Shown here piece by piece: positions 5,916-12,746 of a DNA stretch of 18,389 bases (within the stretch, counting starts at the first letter, position 1; each line of letters opens with the position of its first letter). A model generated the notes under the pieces. The model saw only the letters and a program-made list of their open reading frames with translations. It was not told the origin of the DNA and made no database searches. The position numbers and the translations under genes were made by a program. Source of the stretch: JBJHAX01 sp050480705 (GTDB lineage: Bacteria; Actinomycetota; Nitriliruptoria; Nitriliruptorales; Nitriliruptoraceae); assembly GCA_050480705.1 (NCBI GenBank), contig JBJHAX010000041.1, positions 1-18,389 of the forward strand, read 5' to 3'.

Positions 5916-8659
5916 GCAACAAGGTCCGCGTGTACGAACTGGCCAAGGACACAGGCCTCCCGAACAAGGAGGTCCTGCGCCGCCTGGACGCACTCGGGAT
6001 CGAGGCGAAGAGCCACTCGTCGTCGGTCACCGAGGCGGATGCATCGCGCTTCCGTGAGTCCCTGGGCAAGACCGAGGCGGAACGCAAGGCCGAGGAGGAG
6101 GCGCAGCGCAAGCGTGAGCAGGAGGAACTCGAGCGCTACCGCTCGATGCAGGCTGCCGCGCCACCTGAGCGCAAGAAGGCCGCCAAGGTTCTCCCGCCGC
6201 ATCTGCGTGACCAGCAGCCCGCTGACGACGCGGGTGCAACGGCGCCGCAGGAGGAAGCGGCCCCTTCGGATCCTGCGTCGGCGCCAGCAGCCAAGGAGGT
6301 GACGGCCGCGGATGCCCCGCCGTCGGACGCCGTCGCCGAGGATGGCGAGATCGATGGCGACGGTGCCGCCGATTCGTCGCAGCCGGCACGCCGCATGCCA
6401 GGTGCCCCGCCTCCTCGTCTCAAGCCCGGCGAAGCGCCGCTGCGCCCGTCCACGCCACGAACGCCGCCGCCGTCGCCTCTGGTGACCGGTGACGGCCCCG
6501 TGCCCCGTGGGCGCGGCGAGCCCGGCCTACCCCAGGAAGGGTCCGGGCGGCGCGCTATTCCTCCGCCGCTGCGCCGCGCGCCGGCGCGTCCCCAGCCCGG
6601 TCAGGCGCCCGCCGCCGGCCAAGGCGAGCGCTCAGCGCCCGCTGGAGGGCGTGGCGCGCCCGGAGGAGGCGCGCCTGCGGCCGGACGTGGACGCCCGCCG
6701 TCGTCGCCGTACCGGCAACCGGTGGGGCGTCAGGGCCCTGGTGGCCCGGGCGGTGGTCGCGGCGGCCCTGGTGGCCCTCCAGGCGGGGGCACCGGCGGTC
6801 CGGGCAGCGGCAAGACGCGGCGCAAGAAGCGGCGTGAGAAGGAGTCACCCGCCGAACAGGAACTGATGCGCGGCCCGATCCGACGTGATCTGCCCATCGA
6901 GGAGCAGATTTCCGTCGAGCGGGTCGAAGTGGTCTCGGGGGTCACCGTCGGCGAACTGGCTGACAAGCTCGGCGTCTCCGGTGCCGCACTCGTCAAGAAG
7001 CTGTTCGAGATGGGCGAAATGGCCACGGTCCAGCAGACGCTGCCCGACGACACCGTCGAGATCCTGTGCGCCGACCTGGGCGTCGACGTCTACTTCATGT
7101 CGGAGGAGGAACTCGAGTTCGGGATCGAGGTCCCCGAGGATCCCGAGTTGCTCGAGCCACGCGCTCCGGTGATCACCGTCATGGGGCACGTCGATCACGG
7201 AAAGACGCTGCTGCTCGACGCGATCCGCCAGACCGATGTGGTCTCAGGCGAAGCGGGCGGTATCACGCAGCACATCGGCGCCTACCAGATCACCAAGGAC
7301 GGGCGCGCGATCACGTTCATCGACACGCCTGGTCACGAAGCGTTCACGGCGATGCGTGCCCGGGGCGCCCAGGTGACCGACGTCGCGATCCTCGTCGTGG
7401 CGGCGAACGACGGTGTCATGCCACAGACCGAGGAAGCGATCGCCCACATCCGCGCGGCCGAAGTTCCGGTGGTCGTGGCGATCAACAAGATCGACGTCGA
7501 GGGTGCCGATTCGAGCCGGGTCAAGACCCAGCTGACCGAGCACGACCTCGTCGCCGAGGACTTCGGCGGCGACGTGTCGATGGTCGAGGTCTCGGCCAAG
7601 ACAGGCCAGGGCCTCGACGACCTGCTCGAGGTCGTGCTCCTGCAGGCCGACATCCTCGAACTGCAGGCGAACCCGGACAAGTCGGCGCGTGGCCGTGTCG
7701 TCGAGGCGCATCTCGACCGTGGCCGCGGTCCGGTCGCGACCGTGCTCGTGCAGGCGGGGACGCTGCGTCGCGGCGACGTACTCGTCGCCGGAACGGCTGA
7801 CGGCAAGATCCGAGCGATGTTCGACGAGAAGGGCCAGACGGTCGAGGAGGCCGTACCGTCGCGACCCGTGCAGATCCTCGGCCTCGACGAGGTACCTGAA
7901 GCCGGCGACGAGTTCCGTGTCGTCGACGCGGAGCGTTTCGCCCGCGATGTGGCCGAGCGGCGTGCCGCGCGCGAGCGACGCAAGGAACTCGCCGAGCGGC
8001 GGCCGACGACCCTCGAGGAATTCACCTCTGCGGTGCAGGCCGGTGACAAGGTGGGTCTCAACGTCATCATCAAGGCGGACGTCTCGGGGTCCGCCGAGGC
8101 GATCGAGGACGCGCTGCTCAAGCTCGAACTCGACGAGGTCCAGGTACGTGTCGTGTCGAAGGGCGTGGGCGCCATCACCCAGGGCGACGTGCGCCTGGCG
8201 CAGGCATCCGACGCGATCATCGTCGCCTTCAACGTGCGTCCGGGCGCGAACGCCCGGGAAGAAATCGACCGTTCCGGTGTCGACGTGCGGACCTACCGGA
8301 TCATCTACGAGGTCATCGAGGACATCGAGCGGGCCGTCAAGGGACTGCTCGCTCCCGAGTTCCGCGAGCAGGTCATCGGCGAGGCCGAGGTGCGGGAAGT
8401 ATTCCGCGTGCCGCGTATCGGGCAGGTGTTCGGCTGCATGGTCACGCGGGGCGAGATCCGCCGCGACGCTGGCGTGCGCGTCATCCGCGACGGTGTCGTC
8501 GTCGCCGAGGACACGATGAGTTCGCTGCGTCGCTTCAAAGACGACGTCCGGGAGGTCCGCGAAGGTTTCGAATGCGGGATCGGCCTCGAGAAGTTCCAGG
8601 ACGTCAAGGAGGGCGACGTCTTCGAGGTGTACGAGACGGTCGAGGTCGCACGTGCCTGA
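5912..8659 (+). CDS. infB: Translation initiation factor IF-2
   Basis: IF-2 is the GTPase that delivers fMet-tRNA to the 30S P site and promotes subunit joining. Seen in 915 residues: a first IF2_N module (about 1-52, VRVYELAKDTGLPNKEVLRR), a long disordered stretch at about 55-330 rich in Ala, Pro, Gly and Arg with charged helices at its start, and a second IF2_N module at about 336-390. The G domain follows, with GHVDHGKT (425-432), DTPGHEAF (from 471), NKID (525-528) and SAKTG (from 561), then domains II-IV including the initiator-binding C-terminal part ending near FEVYETVEV. The length and long linker fit actinobacterial IF-2. The GTG start at 5912 overlaps ylxR by four bases. Confidence 0.97.
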   Translation: MSNKVRVYELAKDTGLPNKEVLRRLDALGIEAKSHSSSVTEADASRFRESLGKTEAERKAEEEAQRKREQEELERYRSMQAAAPPERKKAAKVLPPHLRDQQPADDAGATAPQEEAAPSDPASAPAAKEVTAADAPPSDAVAEDGEIDGDGAADSSQPARRMPGAPPPRLKPGEAPLRPSTPRTPPPSPLVTGDGPVPRGRGEPGLPQEGSGRRAIPPPLRRAPARPQPGQAPAAGQGERSAPAGGRGAPGGGAPAAGRGRPPSSPYRQPVGRQGPGGPGGGRGGPGGPPGGGTGGPGSGKTRRKKRREKESPAEQELMRGPIRRDLPIEEQISVERVEVVSGVTVGELADKLGVSGAALVKKLFEMGEMATVQQTLPDDTVEILCADLGVDVYFMSEEELEFGIEVPEDPELLEPRAPVITVMGHVDHGKTLLLDAIRQTDVVSGEAGGITQHIGAYQITKDGRAITFIDTPGHEAFTAMRARGAQVTDVAILVVAANDGVMPQTEEAIAHIRAAEVPVVVAINKIDVEGADSSRVKTQLTEHDLVAEDFGGDVSMVEVSAKTGQGLDDLLEVVLLQADILELQANPDKSARGRVVEAHLDRGRGPVATVLVQAGTLRRGDVLVAGTADGKIRAMFDEKGQTVEEAVPSRPVQILGLDEVPEAGDEFRVVDAERFARDVAERRAARERRKELAERRPTTLEEFTSAVQAGDKVGLNVIIKADVSGSAEAIEDALLKLELDEVQVRVVSKGVGAITQGDVRLAQASDAIIVAFNVRPGANAREEIDRSGVDVRTYRIIYEVIEDIERAVKGLLAPEFREQVIGEAEVREVFRVPRIGQVFGCMVTRGEIRRDAGVRVIRDGVVVAEDTMSSLRRFKDDVREVREGFECGIGLEKFQDVKEGDVFEVYETVEVARA

Positions 8660-8738
8660 ACGAGCGGCACCTTCGGGGCGAGCAGGTCGCTTCGCGCCCC
8701 GGGCCACGACCCGCCGCGCCGGCGCGTGAGCGCGTCCC

Positions 8739-9062
8739 GTGGGTGTCGAAGCCGAAGACGGCACGGTCCATTTCGGCATCGTGCGTGTCGACGTGCACCT
8801 GCCGGGCGTACGTAGCCTGAAGGAGAAGCGGTCGCTGCTGCGACGGGTGACCGCATCGCTGGAGGGCGCAGGTTGTGCGGTCGCCGAAGTCGGCGCGCAG
8901 GACCGATGGCAGCGCGCGGTGCTGGGAGTGACGGTCGTCGCCTCGCAGGCCGCGGGGGTCGATCGGGTGCTCGACGGCCTCGTTGCGATCATCGAGCGCG
9001 ATCCGCGCCTGGTCGTGCTCGCCACGGTCCACGAGGTCGGCAGCCTCGGGTCCGACAGCTGA
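8739..9062 (+). CDS. ylxP: YlxP-like DUF503 family protein
   Basis: This is a 107-residue DUF503 protein, a small ferredoxin-fold family usually encoded between infB and rbfA and of uncertain function, probably tied to ribosome biogenesis by context. Seen: VRVDVHLPGVRSLKEKRSLL, the family signature, then AVAEVGAQDRWQRAVLGV and a C-terminal helix VDRVLDGLVAIIERDP. The GTG at 8739 is the first start after an in-frame stop at 8727. Its ribosome-binding site is poor, and a later GTG (about eight to fourteen residues on) is possible. It sits 79 bases after infB and 79 before rbfA. Confidence 0.88.
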   Translation: MGVEAEDGTVHFGIVRVDVHLPGVRSLKEKRSLLRRVTASLEGAGCAVAEVGAQDRWQRAVLGVTVVASQAAGVDRVLDGLVAIIERDPRLVVLATVHEVGSLGSDS

Positions 9063-9141
9063 GACCGCCAGCACGACGACGAAGACGAATCAGCAACCGG
9101 TGGCGACCGCCGGTGACGATCGAGCACAGGACGGATCCAAC

Positions 9142-9534
9142 GTGGCTGCACGTCGAAACCCCCGCCTCGATTCGCGAGTCCGCTCGGCGCTCGCAGGGCT
9201 GCTCGACACCGAAATCCAGGACCCGCGCATCGCCTTCGTGACCATCACCGAGGTCGAGGTGACCCCGGATCATGACGTCGCTGTCGTCTACTGGTCCTCG
9301 CTGGATCCGGACGTGGTGTCGGGCGATCCGCAACACACCGGCGGTGACCGCGTCCCGAGCTCCGACGAGGTCGCTGCCGGGCTCGAGTCCGCTGCGCCCC
9401 GGTTGCGGTCGCTTCTGCTCGACCGTGTGGAAATGAGGGTCGCCCCCCAACTGCGCTTCCGGCCCGACCCGGTCGTCGAGCAGTCGACGAGGGTCGAGTC
9501 GCTGTTGCGCGAGATGCGTGAAGGCGACGCCTGA
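9142..9534 (+). CDS. rbfA: 30S ribosome-binding factor RbfA
   Basis: RbfA is a KH-like cold-shock factor that binds immature 30S near the 16S rRNA 5' end and assists processing. Seen in 130 residues: ARRNPRLDSRVRSALAGLL at the N-terminus, DPRIAFVTITEVEVTPDHD, the helix AAPRLRSLLLDRVEMR, and APQLRFRPDPVVEQSTRVESLL. I chose the GTG at 9142 with the AGGACGGA-like site upstream. A longer in-frame ORF back to 8983 overlaps ylxP and lacks family similarity. A polar loop of about 18 residues, rich in Asp, Pro, Gly and Ser, follows the VVYWSSL strand (see findings). The truB start lies 43 bases after the stop. Confidence 0.92.
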   Translation: MAARRNPRLDSRVRSALAGLLDTEIQDPRIAFVTITEVEVTPDHDVAVVYWSSLDPDVVSGDPQHTGGDRVPSSDEVAAGLESAAPRLRSLLLDRVEMRVAPQLRFRPDPVVEQSTRVESLLREMREGDA

Positions 9535-9577
9535 GACGCGAACGGGTGGTCGGGTGCCGCCCGCGGAGGCGAACACG

Positions 9578-10498
9578 ATGATCGACGGTCACGACGCTGC
9601 GTCCGGTGGAGTGCTCGTCGTCGACAAGCCGCGAGGGATGACGTCCCACGACGTCGTCGCGCGGGTGCGACGCGCGGCGGGTCTGCGTCGTGTCGGGCAC
9701 ACGGGGACGTTGGATCCGTCGGCGACCGGTGTGCTCGTCGTGTGCCTGGGCCGCGCGACGCGTCTCGTGCAGTTCCTCCAGGACGCGCCCAAGACGTATG
9801 CGGCACGCATGGTCCTCGGCGTCACCACCGACTCGCAGGATGCGGACGGCGAGGTCGTCGCCACCCGCCTGGCGGCCCACGTCGACGAGCAGGCGCTGTG
9901 TGAGGCGATGACTGCGTTCCAGGGCACGATCGAGCAGGTTCCGCCGATGGTGTCCGCCCTGAAGGTCGACGGGGTCCGATTGCACGAGCGCGCACGGCGC
10001 GGCGAGGTGGTCGAACGCCAGCCACGCGCGGTCACGGTCCACGACCTCGTGCTCGATGAATTCGAACCGGGAGAGCAACCCGAAGCGTCGTTCCTGGTGA
10101 CCTGCTCGACAGGAACCTATGTGCGCACGCTCGCCCACGACATCGGAGCGCGCCTTGGTGTCGGTGGCAGCCTGACGCGCCTGCGCAGGCTGGCCAACGG
10201 TCCCTTCAACGTCGACGAAGCACATGATCTCGACAAGATCTGCGAAGCGGGCGAGCGCGGTGGCCTCGATGAGCTGCTGCTGTCACCTGTCGCCGCGGTC
10301 CGCCGGGTTCTTGCGACCGTCGACGTCGACGATGCCGCGATGATTCGTGCCGCAGTCCACGGCTCGCCGCTGCCCGCAGCCGGCCGTGAAGGCCGCTACG
10401 CGGTCGTCGCCGGCGACGAACTCGTCGGCATCTACCACGACGACAACGGCACGGCGGTTGCGGATCTGGTCTGGATGCGTCCGGAGGACCTCGCGTGA
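9578..10498 (+). CDS. truB: tRNA pseudouridine(55) synthase TruB
   Basis: TruB makes pseudouridine at position 55 of the tRNA T-loop and can act as a tRNA chaperone. Seen: VLVVDKPRGMTSHDVV, the catalytic motif GHTGTLDPSATGVL with nucleophile Asp46, KTYAARMVLGVTTDSQDADG, the PPMVSALKVDGVRLHERAR block, and STGTYVRTLAHDIG. A C-terminal region from about residue 225 resembles the accessory C-terminal domain of bacterial TruB. The ATG at 9578 has GGAGG eight bases upstream and gives 306 residues. An in-frame GTG at 9518 would overlap rbfA without a good site. The stop overlaps ribF as GTGA. Confidence 0.96.
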   Translation: MIDGHDAASGGVLVVDKPRGMTSHDVVARVRRAAGLRRVGHTGTLDPSATGVLVVCLGRATRLVQFLQDAPKTYAARMVLGVTTDSQDADGEVVATRLAAHVDEQALCEAMTAFQGTIEQVPPMVSALKVDGVRLHERARRGEVVERQPRAVTVHDLVLDEFEPGEQPEASFLVTCSTGTYVRTLAHDIGARLGVGGSLTRLRRLANGPFNVDEAHDLDKICEAGERGGLDELLLSPVAAVRRVLATVDVDDAAMIRAAVHGSPLPAAGREGRYAVVAGDELVGIYHDDNGTAVADLVWMRPEDLA

Positions 10499-11472
10499 GC
10501 CCGGACGGCCAGGTCGTCTTCGGCCTCGACGACATCGAACCCGGCGCGTCGGTGGTGACCGTCGGCAACTTCGACGGCGTGCACCTCGGACATCAGCTGC
10601 TGCTGGGGCGGACGGTCAAAGCAGCCGTGGATCGTGGCGTCCGTTCGGTCGCCGTCACCTTCGATCCACATCCGACGGCCGTGGTCCGGCCCGGTGACCA
10701 GCCGCTGCAACTCACCACCCTCGACGAGCGCATCATGCGCATGAGCGCGCTCGGTGTCGACCTGGTTGTGGTGCTGCCCTTCACCGTGGAGTTCTCCCGG
10801 CTGACCCCCCGCGAGTTCGTCGAGCAGGTGTTCGTCGAGCGGTTGCGGGCCCAACGCATCGTGGTCGGAACGAACTTCCGCTTCGGGCACCGTGCCGCAG
10901 GTGACATGGTCATGCTCGTCGAGATCGGCGACGAGCTCGGGTTCGATGTCGAAGCCGTGGCGCTCAAGCGTGCGTCCGGCCGGCAGGACGCGGCGCGGTA
11001 CGGCGCGGAGATGTCGTCGAGTGCGATCCGTGCGGCGCTCGCACAAGGCGACGTCGCGTTCGCGTCGCATGCGCTCGGTCGCGACTTCTCTGTGCGGGGT
11101 CGCGTCGTTCACGGCGACGGGCGCGGGCGCACCATCGGGGTGCCCACGGCGAACGTGGCCGTCGCCAGCGACGTGGTGTTGCCGGCTGACGGGGTATACG
11201 CGGGCATCGCACGATGGGGCGATCATCGCGCACCGTGTGTCACCAATGTCGGCGTGCGTCCGACGGTCACCGACACGCACGAGCGCACCGTCGAGGCCCA
11301 TCTGATCGACGTCGACGTCGCTTTGTACGACACACTGATCGACGTGTCGTTCGCGCATCACCTGCGCCCTGAACAGCGGTTCGACGGCCTCGACCAGCTC
11401 GTTGCGCAGATCCGTGCCGACGTGTCCGAGGCGCGGGCATGGCTGAGCGTCCACCGCGCGCCTGAGGGGTGA
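10495..11472 (+). CDS. ribF: Bifunctional riboflavin kinase / FAD synthetase
   Basis: This enzyme phosphorylates riboflavin to FMN and adenylates FMN to FAD. Seen in 325 residues: an N-terminal nucleotidyltransferase domain (about 15-180) with VGNFDGVHLGHQ (residues 23-34), TFDPHP, GTNFRFGHRAAGD and SSSAIRAAL. The C-terminal riboflavin kinase domain (about 185-320) has the GRGRTIGVPTANV motif (PTAN at 217-220), GVYAG and VTNVGVRPT, followed by EAHLID. Both halves look intact. The GTG start at 10495 overlaps truB by four bases. TruB-RibF is a common bacterial pair. Confidence 0.96.
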   Translation: MSPDGQVVFGLDDIEPGASVVTVGNFDGVHLGHQLLLGRTVKAAVDRGVRSVAVTFDPHPTAVVRPGDQPLQLTTLDERIMRMSALGVDLVVVLPFTVEFSRLTPREFVEQVFVERLRAQRIVVGTNFRFGHRAAGDMVMLVEIGDELGFDVEAVALKRASGRQDAARYGAEMSSSAIRAALAQGDVAFASHALGRDFSVRGRVVHGDGRGRTIGVPTANVAVASDVVLPADGVYAGIARWGDHRAPCVTNVGVRPTVTDTHERTVEAHLIDVDVALYDTLIDVSFAHHLRPEQRFDGLDQLVAQIRADVSEARAWLSVHRAPEG

Positions 11473-11592
11473 GGCGAGGTTTTCGCCGGTGGTGGGCTCA
11501 AGACGGGGGCACGGTGTGACGACGCTGGAAGCACAGGGCCCGCCACGGGCGTGGTCCGATCATGGGGTTCGCCGACAGGGAAGGCCACGGCG

Positions 11593-11988
11593 ATGGCGCA
11601 GGTGCTTGTCGTCGAGGACGACCCGGGCGCGGCGCGTCTGGCTGAACTCGCTTTGGCCATGGAGGGTCACACGATCGACGTCGTGCGCAGCGGCGCCGAC
11701 TTTGTCGAACGTCTTGGGGGCGAACCGGCCGATCTCGTGCTGCTCGACGTGATGTTGCCCGACGCGAACGGGCTCGATCTGCTCGAGTCGCTGCGGGGGG
11801 CCGACACCTGGCAACAGACGCGCGTCGTGCTCGTCACCGCGCTCGACAGCAACGACGACGCGTGGCGGTTCTGGTCCAGTGGTGTCGACTACTACCTCAC
11901 CAAACCCGTCGACCTGCCGCTGATGCGGTCGGTCGTCGAGCGCCTGCTGGCGGGTGACGATCCGGAGCCCGAGCCCGTCGAGCGGTGA
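11593..11988 (+). CDS. Single-domain (CheY-like) response regulator
   Basis: A stand-alone phosphoacceptor receiver of 131 residues. Seen: the acidic pair Asp9-Asp10 in VLVVEDD, phosphoacceptor Asp52 in LVLLDVMLPDANGLDLL, switch Thr82 in VVLVTA, aromatic Tyr101, and Lys104 in YLTKPVD. All catalytic residues are kept, so it should be phosphorylatable. After the last receiver helix only a short acidic tail (about DDPEPEPVER) remains, with no DNA-binding or enzymatic output domain. The ATG at 11593 is chosen because the protein then begins right at the receiver's first strand, with GGGAAGG upstream. A GTG at 11551 would add 14 residues. It lies 120 bases after ribF and ahead of the rpsO promoter candidate. 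No histidine kinase is in the window, so partner and output are unknown. Confidence 0.92.
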   Translation: MAQVLVVEDDPGAARLAELALAMEGHTIDVVRSGADFVERLGGEPADLVLLDVMLPDANGLDLLESLRGADTWQQTRVVLVTALDSNDDAWRFWSSGVDYYLTKPVDLPLMRSVVERLLAGDDPEPEPVER

Positions 11989-11996
11989 GCGTCGGC

Positions 11997-12025
11997 TTGC
12001 CGCTCCGGCGGGGGTGTGTCACACT
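11997..12025 (+). promoter_or_regulatory. Candidate promoter of rpsO-pnp
   Basis: TTGCCG (11997-12002), a 17-base spacer and CACACT (12020-12025) form a reasonable -35/-10 pair of the primary sigma factor type. It lies in the 247-base gap upstream of rpsO. Transcription would start near 12032, giving a leader of about 200 bases. The -10 is not perfect (C instead of the usual first T). Confidence 0.45.
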
Positions 12026-12031
12026 CTTGCG

Positions 12032-12193
12032 GTCGGCCACCACGGCCGACGTCTCCGTGCCCGTTCGGGCGTCGGGGCTCGCACGGTCTTCCCGGGGCGA
12101 CGCGTCAACGCATCGTGTCCGGCGACCGGATCCCGTCCGCTGCTTCGTCGTGGACGAACGGGATCACGATCCCCCGGCGGTGGAACACCACCG
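12032..12193 (+). promoter_or_regulatory. Structured 5' leader of rpsO, candidate S15 autoregulatory RNA
   Basis: Consecutive hairpins can be drawn: GTCGGCC/GGCCGAC with loop ACCAC (12032-12050); CCGTGC/GCACGG (12055-12060 with 12081-12086) enclosing CCGTTCGG; GATCCCGTCC paired with GGAC and GGGATC across a 4-base bulge (12129-12165); and CGGTGG, loop AACA, CCACCG (12178-12193). Ribosomal protein S15 is known to repress its own mRNA through leader structures that differ between phyla. A regulatory role here is inferred from position and structure. I cannot match it to a named leader family. Confidence 0.4.
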
Positions 12194-12235
12194 GCCCGGC
12201 GCGGCAGGGACCCCACACCACGACAAGGAAGTGCG

Positions 12236-12508
12236 TTGGCAGCCACGCTCCCGACCGACAAGCAGGAAATCATCGAGCAGTTCGCCCGGACGCCGGGCGA
12301 CACCGGATCACCCGAGGTCCAGGTCGCACTGCTCACCCAGCGGATCACGCATCTGACCGAGCATCTCAAGGAACACCACGGTGATCATCATTCACGCCGT
12401 GGCCTGCTCATGCTCGTCGGCCAGCGTCGGCGGCTGCTGAACTATCTGCGCAAGACAGACATCGAGCGCTACCGCGAACTCATCGCCGCGCTCGGGCTGC
12501 GCCGCTGA
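12236..12508 (+). CDS. rpsO: 30S ribosomal protein S15 (uS15)
   Basis: S15 is a primary binder of the 16S rRNA central domain and forms a bridge to the 50S subunit. The 90 residues match the usual length. Seen: EIIEQFARTPGDTGSPEVQV, LLTQRITHLTEHLKEH, the HHGDHHSRRGLLMLVGQRRR rRNA-binding block, and LLNYLRKTDIERY. The start is a TTG at 12236 with AAGGAA five bases upstream, which gives the standard N-terminus. In-frame starts further upstream would add dozens of unrelated residues from the leader. pnp follows after 238 bases. Confidence 0.95.
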   Translation: MAATLPTDKQEIIEQFARTPGDTGSPEVQVALLTQRITHLTEHLKEHHGDHHSRRGLLMLVGQRRRLLNYLRKTDIERYRELIAALGLRR

Positions 12509-12704
12509 GCGCGGCCGTCCGCGAACGTGCAGACCGTGGCGCTCGCGAGGGCGCCGCGACAATCCGGCTGACCGCCGGGTGAGGTGACGGTCGACGTCGG
12601 TCGTCAGTGGAGACGGCTCGACCCGCATGCGGGAACGAGACGCCCTCACTGTTGCACCGCCGGGGGGCGCCGTCGCCTCGGACTACAGCGCGCCCAGCGC
12701 GCGA

Positions 12705-12725
12705 CGTCCGGGTCGCTCCCGGACG
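12705..12725 (+). promoter_or_regulatory. Hairpin in the pnp leader just upstream of the ribosome-binding site
   Basis: CGTCCGGG, loop TCGCT, CCCGGACG form a perfect 8-bp stem ending nine bases before the GAGGAGG site (12735-12741) of pnp. In E. coli the pnp leader contains an RNase III-cleaved hairpin through which PNPase controls its own synthesis. A similar role here is inference. The rest of the 238-base rpsO-pnp gap shows a short GGCGC/GCGCC inverted repeat near 12540 and no T-rich terminator. Confidence 0.4.
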
Positions 12726-12746
12726 CCACGACACGAGGAGGCCCAC

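Noticed and set aside
7244..9151. 635-codon open frame on the minus strand opposite infB and ylxP
   Set aside because: It is an antisense shadow of strongly G/C-third-position coding sequence, with no recognisable domain and the His/Asp/Arg-rich composition typical of such shadows.
11473..11592. Terminator after ribF (GGCGA/TCGCC around GGTTT)
   Set aside because: Only a 5-bp stem without a T-run. It cannot be separated from chance.
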